Origin: Oligosphaeraceae bacterium
GTDB taxonomy: Bacteria > Verrucomicrobiota > Lentisphaeria > Oligosphaerales > Oligosphaeraceae
Direction: 5' to 3'
DNA: 9,835 bases
NCBI GenBank assembly: GCA_012515455.1
Contig: JAAYYJ010000185.1
Coordinates: 1-9,835, forward strand
A model generated the notes under the pieces. It saw only the letters and a program-made list of their open reading frames with translations, was not told where the DNA came from and did not search any database. Positions 5,555 through 9,835 of the stretch are shown here, one piece after another. The translations under genes were made by a program, and so were the position numbers. Every line of letters starts with the position of its first letter. The stretch's first letter is position 1.

Positions 5555-8443
5555 TTACTCCTTCTTGCCGGTGGTCTTGAATTCCAGCTTGGAGAGGATC
5601 TGCAGCTGGTACACCGTAAAGCCGATCAGCATAAAGCCGAGAATCCAGGCCATGGCCGTCGCGGTGCCGAATTTCAGATAGATGTAAGCCTTGTAGAAAA
5701 TCAGCAGACTGGCCACGTTGGTGCCGCTGGAACCGCCGGTCATGGTCATAATCATGGCCGTATTCTCCCAGGAGCGGATGAAAATACCCACAAACTGAAT
5801 GATCAGCAGGGGCTTGAGGATCGGAATCACCACGAACAAAATCTTGTCCACGAAGGTCGCGCCGTCGATATCCGCGGCTTCATAGAAGTCATCCGCGATG
5901 CCTTTCAGGGCAGCGAGGTAGATCAGGCAGCCCGGCCCCATGCCAGCCCAGACATTGGGCAGCACGCAGCAGACCATCGCGGTCTTGGGGTCCAGCAGCC
6001 AGCGGTACGGGTCGCGCATGGTATGAAAGAAGCGCGCGTACCAGGGCACTTCGATGCGCGGATCGGTGAAGATCGGCAGAGCGAAGGTGAAGAAGTAATA
6101 GAACAGCAGGCAGCCGGCCACGAAGCAGAGCGCGGCTTCGAAGCGGTTCCCGTGCAGAAACAGCCTCTGGGCAAAAAAATACAGTATCAGGAAGAACAAC
6201 GCCGCCAGAGCGATGATGCCGAGGGCGGGAATCTTCATCAGTACCGCATTCAGGACCCCGAATTCCGAAGGCTCATAGAAGGACCGCCATAAATAAATCA
6301 CCACCAGGCCGGTAATCACCGCCGGTAAATAAAATACCGTGCGGAAAAAAATCTTCCCGTACGGGATTTCCTGCAGCAGCACCGCCAGGATGACCGGCGG
6401 CAGGAAGGTCAGAGCAATCACCAGAAAACAGAATTTCAAAGAATTATACACCGTCAACCACCACTCGGCATCCCAGAGGACATTGCCGAAATTATCCAGC
6501 CAGACCCATTCCGAGCCGCCCATGATGCGGTAATTCTGGAATGCCATCATGGAGCCCATGACCAGCGGGATATAGCGCCAGACCAGGATTGACAGCAGCG
6601 CCGGCAGCAGGATCAGATAGGCCCATTTGTATTTGCGGAACCCCCAGGTCTGCTGTTCCACCCCCACCGTCTTGGGCGGCGCAAATGCTTTGAAAATCCG
6701 CCGGAACACCAGTGCAAACGCAACCACGATGGCAATCAGCAGCGCCACCGCGCTGATCCGCCGCAGCAGCTGCTCCCGCGGCGACAATATCCCCAGCATC
6801 TTCTGGTTGGACTCCTGCACCCCCTCTTCGAGGAGCTTCTTCAGAACACTGTGGCGCAGCTGCAGCAGCCGGCGCTGCGCGCGGCACTCCTCGACCTTCT
6901 CCGGAGGGGCACCCTGGGCCTGCAGTGCCTCGGGAGTGACATCGCGATACTGCTCGGCCTTCTCGTACAGCTCAGCCGAATACAGCGGTATCGCACCCTC
7001 GCCGCGGGCCATGGCCAGATTCTCGGCCGCATTCATGGGGCGGGTCATTTCGACATACACCAGCTGGCAGTTCCGCCCGTACGGCTCGGGCTGGCCGCTT
7101 TCAATGGAGATATTGTAGGTCTCCTCCCAGCCCGGCGGTGCCAGACGGATGAGGTCATCGTAGCCGAAAAGACGCAAGTACCGCGGGTTGACAAAATTTC
7201 CCATCCCGCCTTCGACCATGACCTGGGTGTGGATTCTGGCTGCGTCTTCACTGGGAAAGAAGGTGATGTACTCCCAGGCGGCGTCACGGATGACCGGGTT
7301 GTCACAGCCGGCAAAGATGCCTTGCATACCGCAGTTTATTTCGCTGCCCCGGGTACGCTTGCCATCTTTGCCCGGGTATCCCAGAGGCACCGGCACCATC
7401 CCCACCAAATCCGGATTGATGGTCGCGAACATCCGTTCGTCAAGATACGAGGGCATGAACGCAATCTGACCCAATTCCCATTTCTGATTGCCCCGCGCCT
7501 CCTTCATGGCATAGCCGTAGCGGGTCACGTTGTTGCGGTCAATCCAGCGTTCGGTAGTCAGACGCAGATAAAAATCCAGTGCCACTGCTGCCTCATCGCT
7601 GTCGAATATGGCCGACCACTCATCCTTGGCCTCGTCGTAATGCATGGCATCACCGCCGGCCGACCAGAGAAAGGGTATCCAGTACCAGCTCTCCTGCTGT
7701 CCCGCCCCCAGACGCACACCGTAGGTGCCCTGGTCAGGATTAGTCACCCGCTGGCAGTAGCTCAGGAAATCCTCCCAGGTCCAGTCGTTGTCAGGGTAAG
7801 GGATGCCGTAGCTGTTCAGCAAATCCTTGCGGTAGAACATCACCCGCCCGGACGGCCCCCGCCGCGGAATGGCCCAGATGTGCTCGGTCGCAGAGCCGAT
7901 CTTACGGCGCTTGATCACCGGCAGAATCTTGGCATGGATCATAAATTCCCGCTCCTGATCACTCAGGCCGGTATAATAATTGTCCTCAGGCTTATCCAGC
8001 GGATACAGGAAGCCCTCCTGGACATAGGTGTCCGACTGCCGGAAATTGACGTAGATCACATCGGGGGAGACACCGCCGGCGATGGCCATCAGCGGACCGG
8101 TGTCCATGCTCATGCCCTCGACCGTAATGCCGGCAAAACGTTTCAGGACAATCTCAACATCCTCCTTGCGCCAGCTGAAATGGCCGTATCTGCCGGGATC
8201 AGCCTCATACTTCGCCCGGTACTTCCGCTCCAGAATATCCGGGAAACGGCGGATGAATTCCCGGAGCACCGCATATTCCGCCCGGCTGTTGACGTCGGTC
8301 TTGGTGGGGTCCGGCACGGACCAGCAGGTCACCGTGATCAGAGTCTTGCCCTCCGGCGTGCGCTCAATGCTGCCAGCCAGGGCAACTGCACTCAACAGCA
8401 GGAACCAGAAGACCAGAAAATAGCGGTATTGCAAAACAGACAT
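5555..8443 (-). CDS. Fused ABC sugar transporter: periplasmic binding protein plus MalF/UgpA-type permease
   Basis: A 962-residue fusion. Residues 1-23 are a signal peptide ending ALA before G24. About 30-490 are a family 1 extracellular solute-binding protein: GVSPDVIYVNFRQSDTYVQ (near 124-142), WAIPRR...VMFYRKDLL (190-209), DWTWEDFLSYCQRVTN (220-235), and WELGQIAFMPSY with a following PVPLGYPGKDG. Residues about 490-560 form a charged, probably coiled-coil linker. An additional hydrophobic helix (563-580) ends in RRIFK, which places the next part inside the cell. The permease spans about 598-962, with the ATPase-contacting EAA loop EAADIDGATF...IPILKP at 855-878, and it contains an additional membrane-helix pair at about 741-793. 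It would bind a sugar at the membrane surface and pass it through the membrane with a second permease and an ATPase, neither of which is nearby. An in-frame TTG at 8455 is possible, but the ATG at 8443 follows GGGGA and gives a normal signal peptide. It is coupled to the kinase gene downstream. Confidence 0.9.
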   Translation of the reverse strand: MSVLQYRYFLVFWFLLLSAVALAGSIERTPEGKTLITVTCWSVPDPTKTDVNSRAEYAVLREFIRRFPDILERKYRAKYEADPGRYGHFSWRKEDVEIVLKRFAGITVEGMSMDTGPLMAIAGGVSPDVIYVNFRQSDTYVQEGFLYPLDKPEDNYYTGLSDQEREFMIHAKILPVIKRRKIGSATEHIWAIPRRGPSGRVMFYRKDLLNSYGIPYPDNDWTWEDFLSYCQRVTNPDQGTYGVRLGAGQQESWYWIPFLWSAGGDAMHYDEAKDEWSAIFDSDEAAVALDFYLRLTTERWIDRNNVTRYGYAMKEARGNQKWELGQIAFMPSYLDERMFATINPDLVGMVPVPLGYPGKDGKRTRGSEINCGMQGIFAGCDNPVIRDAAWEYITFFPSEDAARIHTQVMVEGGMGNFVNPRYLRLFGYDDLIRLAPPGWEETYNISIESGQPEPYGRNCQLVYVEMTRPMNAAENLAMARGEGAIPLYSAELYEKAEQYRDVTPEALQAQGAPPEKVEECRAQRRLLQLRHSVLKKLLEEGVQESNQKMLGILSPREQLLRRISAVALLIAIVVAFALVFRRIFKAFAPPKTVGVEQQTWGFRKYKWAYLILLPALLSILVWRYIPLVMGSMMAFQNYRIMGGSEWVWLDNFGNVLWDAEWWLTVYNSLKFCFLVIALTFLPPVILAVLLQEIPYGKIFFRTVFYLPAVITGLVVIYLWRSFYEPSEFGVLNAVLMKIPALGIIALAALFFLILYFFAQRLFLHGNRFEAALCFVAGCLLFYYFFTFALPIFTDPRIEVPWYARFFHTMRDPYRWLLDPKTAMVCCVLPNVWAGMGPGCLIYLAALKGIADDFYEAADIDGATFVDKILFVVIPILKPLLIIQFVGIFIRSWENTAMIMTMTGGSSGTNVASLLIFYKAYIYLKFGTATAMAWILGFMLIGFTVYQLQILSKLEFKTTGKKE
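5558..5563 (-). promoter_or_regulatory. Strong Shine-Dalgarno of the glucuronokinase gene
   Basis: AAGGAG on the minus strand within the last lysine/glutamate codons of the transporter gene, 9 bases before the kinase ATG at 5548. It is the best ribosome site in the window and shows that transporter and kinase are translated from one message. Confidence 0.7.
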
Positions 8444-8505
8444 TCTTTTCCCCAAGATAGTGAAATTATGCGCGGAGGTGCTCTCAGCCCGGCAGTGGCG
8501 GACTC

Positions 8506-8970
8506 TCAGCCCCGCCTGGGTTGCCGGGCCAGGGCGGCATTGCTGTAACGCGGGTCGTGGCTGACTTCCTGCCCCAGCCAGGGGGGCAGCGGGAAGGCGG
8601 TGTCCTCATCCGGCAGCTCGATCTCGGCCGTATACAGGCCCTGATTCCGGCCGGTATACTCATCGATTTCCCAGGTAAAACCGCCGTACTGCAGGTAGTA
8701 TCGGGTCTTCTCCACCAGGCGGGTGCCGCAGAACTCGCGCAGGAGTTCCTCGCCCTCCGGGTATGGGATCGGGAATTCGAATTCCCTCCGGGTGATACCC
8801 TCAGCTTTGCCCTTGATAGTCAGCAGCGCCTGGGTGTCCACCAGGCGCACCCGCAGCTGGAAATCTTCGCCTCGGGTGAAATATCCCTGCCGGATCGCAT
8901 GCCCCGGCCCGCAATTCTGCCGCCAGGATGAATCCGCCAGCAGGTATTTCCGTTCCGTCTCCAGCTTCAT
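8506..8970 (-). CDS. CYTH-domain protein (triphosphate tunnel metalloenzyme family)
   Basis: A 154-residue single-domain CYTH protein, the usual size for small bacterial members, many of which hydrolyse inorganic triphosphate with a divalent metal. The defining ExExK motif is ETERK at residues 4-8. The tunnel's alternating basic and acidic residues follow: LRVR (39-42), TIKGK (51-55), RREFEF (61-66), EKTRYY (87-92), WEIDEY (100-105) and AEIELP (115-120). The C-terminal YSNAALA (142-148) is also typical. It starts at the ATG at 8970, 22 bases after mraY, with a weak purine site (GGAAG), and ends 62 bases before the transporter gene. The biological substrate is unknown; tripolyphosphate, thiamine triphosphate or cAMP-related chemistry are family options. 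Co-transcription with mraY is likely from the spacing but has no obvious functional reason. Confidence 0.88.
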   Translation of the reverse strand: MKLETERKYLLADSSWRQNCGPGHAIRQGYFTRGEDFQLRVRLVDTQALLTIKGKAEGITRREFEFPIPYPEGEELLREFCGTRLVEKTRYYLQYGGFTWEIDEYTGRNQGLYTAEIELPDEDTAFPLPPWLGQEVSHDPRYSNAALARQPRRG

Positions 8971-8992
8971 GGTCCCGGCTTCCAGAGTAAAT

Positions 8993-9835
8993 TCAGCGCA
9001 GCTTCAAGATGATCAGGAGCAGGAGCGGCATCAGTATCGCCTGCAGCAACATAAAGCGGATCACCACCTGGGTGTCCGACCAGGATAAATTCTTGCGGCA
9101 GTGGTCGTGCATCGGGCAGCGGAACCGGTGCAGCAGCCGCACCAGGGGCAGCTGCCGGGCGGCCTCTTCATCACTGGCAAAACGCTCCGGATGGATGGGG
9201 TTGGGGATGTTCCGCAGGGGCGGGCGCACATCATAGCCGCACTTGCGCAGCAGCCGGAAGAACACCAGTTTCACCAAGCCGACGCCGCCATTGACGAACA
9301 AAATCGTGGCCACCGCCAAATACAAAAAAGGATTTCCGGACACCAGCACCGCCACGCCCAGCAGCAGTCCCAAAAAGCGCGATCCGGCATCGCCCATCAT
9401 CACCGCACTGGGTCCGGCGTTATGCCAGATGTAACCGGCCAGGGTCCCGGCCGCAGTGAAGATCAGAATCGCATAGTATGCGCCCTCGGGTTCGTGTGGA
9501 ATCAGCAGATAATTGGCGATATTCACGTGCCCCAGCACGCCATACAGGAACGCTCCCATGCCAAAGAGCGCCAGCAGAGTCAGCGATCCGGCCAGCGCAT
9601 CCACGCCATCACTGCAGTTCACCACGTTTATACTCAGCCACAGCAAAGCCGTCGCCAGGGGCAAATACAGCCAGAAGGGCAGCAGGAACGCCCCGCCCGG
9701 CTGACTGCCCTTGAGTAACGGCAGCCAGACCTCCATCGCACCACCGCCGCTGAGGATCAGCACCGCCGCCAGGCAGATGCCGGCATCCCAGAGGCCCTTC
9801 TTGCACTCCCCCCAGCTGCCCCGGCTGGCATCATC
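8993..9835 (-). CDS. mraY: Phospho-N-acetylmuramoyl-pentapeptide transferase MraY (5' end cut off by window edge)
   Basis: MraY transfers phospho-MurNAc-pentapeptide from UDP to undecaprenyl phosphate to give lipid I, the first membrane step of peptidoglycan synthesis. The 280 codons present begin at the window edge with the two aspartates of the family's DD motif, so roughly the first third is missing. Present are NCSDGVDALAG (73-83, the counterpart of NLTDGLDGLA), WHNAGPSAVMMGDAGSRFLG (137-156, with the catalytic-region aspartate D149), several hydrophobic helices, and the C-terminal PMHDHCRKNLSWSDTQVVIRF (242-262). The usual HHH triad is HDH here, and about 45 residues (197-241) separate the preceding helix from it, longer than in E. 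coli. A related WecA-type enzyme is less likely, because the C-terminal motif is MraY-like. The frame is open without interruption to position 9835, so the GTG at 9763 is not the true start. Confidence 0.93.
   Translation of the reverse strand, partial: DDASRGSWGECKKGLWDAGICLAAVLILSGGGAMEVWLPLLKGSQPGGAFLLPFWLYLPLATALLWLSINVVNCSDGVDALAGSLTLLALFGMGAFLYGVLGHVNIANYLLIPHEPEGAYYAILIFTAAGTLAGYIWHNAGPSAVMMGDAGSRFLGLLLGVAVLVSGNPFLYLAVATILFVNGGVGLVKLVFFRLLRKCGYDVRPPLRNIPNPIHPERFASDEEAARQLPLVRLLHRFRCPMHDHCRKNLSWSDTQVVIRFMLLQAILMPLLLLIILKLR

Noticed and set aside
4469..6292. Long open frame on the plus strand opposite the kinase and transporter genes
   Set aside because: It is antisense to two strongly supported genes, its translation is rich in Gln, His, Gly and Arg with no recognisable motif, and long antisense frames are expected in GC-rich genes with biased third positions.
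6704..6976. The transporter fusion as an assembly or sequencing artefact
   Set aside because: The junction is a long in-frame linker with a dedicated membrane helix of the right orientation, which a random join would not supply; no internal start with a ribosome site stands out there.
8444..8455. TTG start for the fused transporter, four codons upstream
   Set aside because: The ATG at 8443 has a purine-rich GGGGA at suitable distance and gives a normal signal peptide; the TTG codon would lie immediately beside that site.
8465..8470. CATAAT as a -10 box for the transporter gene
   Set aside because: No acceptable -35 sequence lies 16-18 bases upstream, so I do not call a promoter in the 62-base gap.
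6851..8548. Second long plus-strand open frame opposite the binding-protein part of the transporter
   Set aside because: Same reason: low-complexity, His/Gln/Arg-rich translation, no domain, and full overlap with a convincing gene on the other strand.
9743..9763. GTG at 9763 as the start of mraY
   Set aside because: The frame continues upstream to the window edge and includes the conserved Asp-Asp motif, so the gene begins outside the window.

Overview
The window is a GC-rich, tightly packed stretch of bacterial chromosome in which every supportable gene lies on the minus strand, so the layout is best read from high to low coordinates. In that order it holds the C-terminal part of mraY, a CYTH-domain protein, a giant fused solute-binding-protein/permease, a plant-type glucuronokinase homologue, a sugar isomerase/epimerase-like TIM-barrel protein, hisC, an XRE-family regulator, dgkA, a lipoate-protein ligase and the N-terminal part of lpxK. 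The longest gap between genes is about 124 bases. I see no RNA genes, insertion sequences, CRISPR arrays or phage genes. LpxK and MraY mean a peptidoglycan-containing Gram-negative cell with lipid A. The LpxK leader region, the fused sugar-transport protein and the epimerase type remind me of the PVC group (Lentisphaerota/Verrucomicrobiota/Kiritimatiellota). That placement is a recollection-based inference, not something the sequence proves.

Region 9835-8506 (envelope): mraY (lipid I synthesis) is cut at its 5' end by the window edge, exactly at its Asp-Asp motif. It is followed 22 bases later by a small CYTH triphosphate-tunnel protein. The usual mraY neighbour murD is not downstream.

Region 8443-4535 (sugar uptake and activation): one 962-residue polypeptide carries a signal peptide, a complete periplasmic sugar-binding protein, a linker with an extra membrane anchor, and a MalF/UgpA-type ABC permease. 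Six bases downstream, with a strong Shine-Dalgarno sequence inside the end of the transporter gene, is a GHMP kinase that resembles plant glucuronokinase along its whole length. Together they suggest import of a sugar or uronic acid followed by anomeric 1-phosphorylation. No second permease, ATPase or nucleotidyltransferase is present here.

Region 4485-3546: a plausible sigma-70-type promoter with a dyad in its spacer precedes the TIM-barrel isomerase/epimerase gene. Two GC-rich hairpins then separate that gene from hisC.

Region 3545-1 (hisC, regulator, membrane lipid and cofactor genes): hisC, an XRE regulator, dgkA, a lipoate ligase and lpxK follow with short gaps or overlaps (two overlaps of exactly 17 bases), consistent with one transcript. 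The functions (histidine synthesis, diacylglycerol recycling, lipoylation, lipid A 4'-phosphorylation) are mixed housekeeping. The most unusual part of the window is the fused transporter plus glucuronokinase pair.
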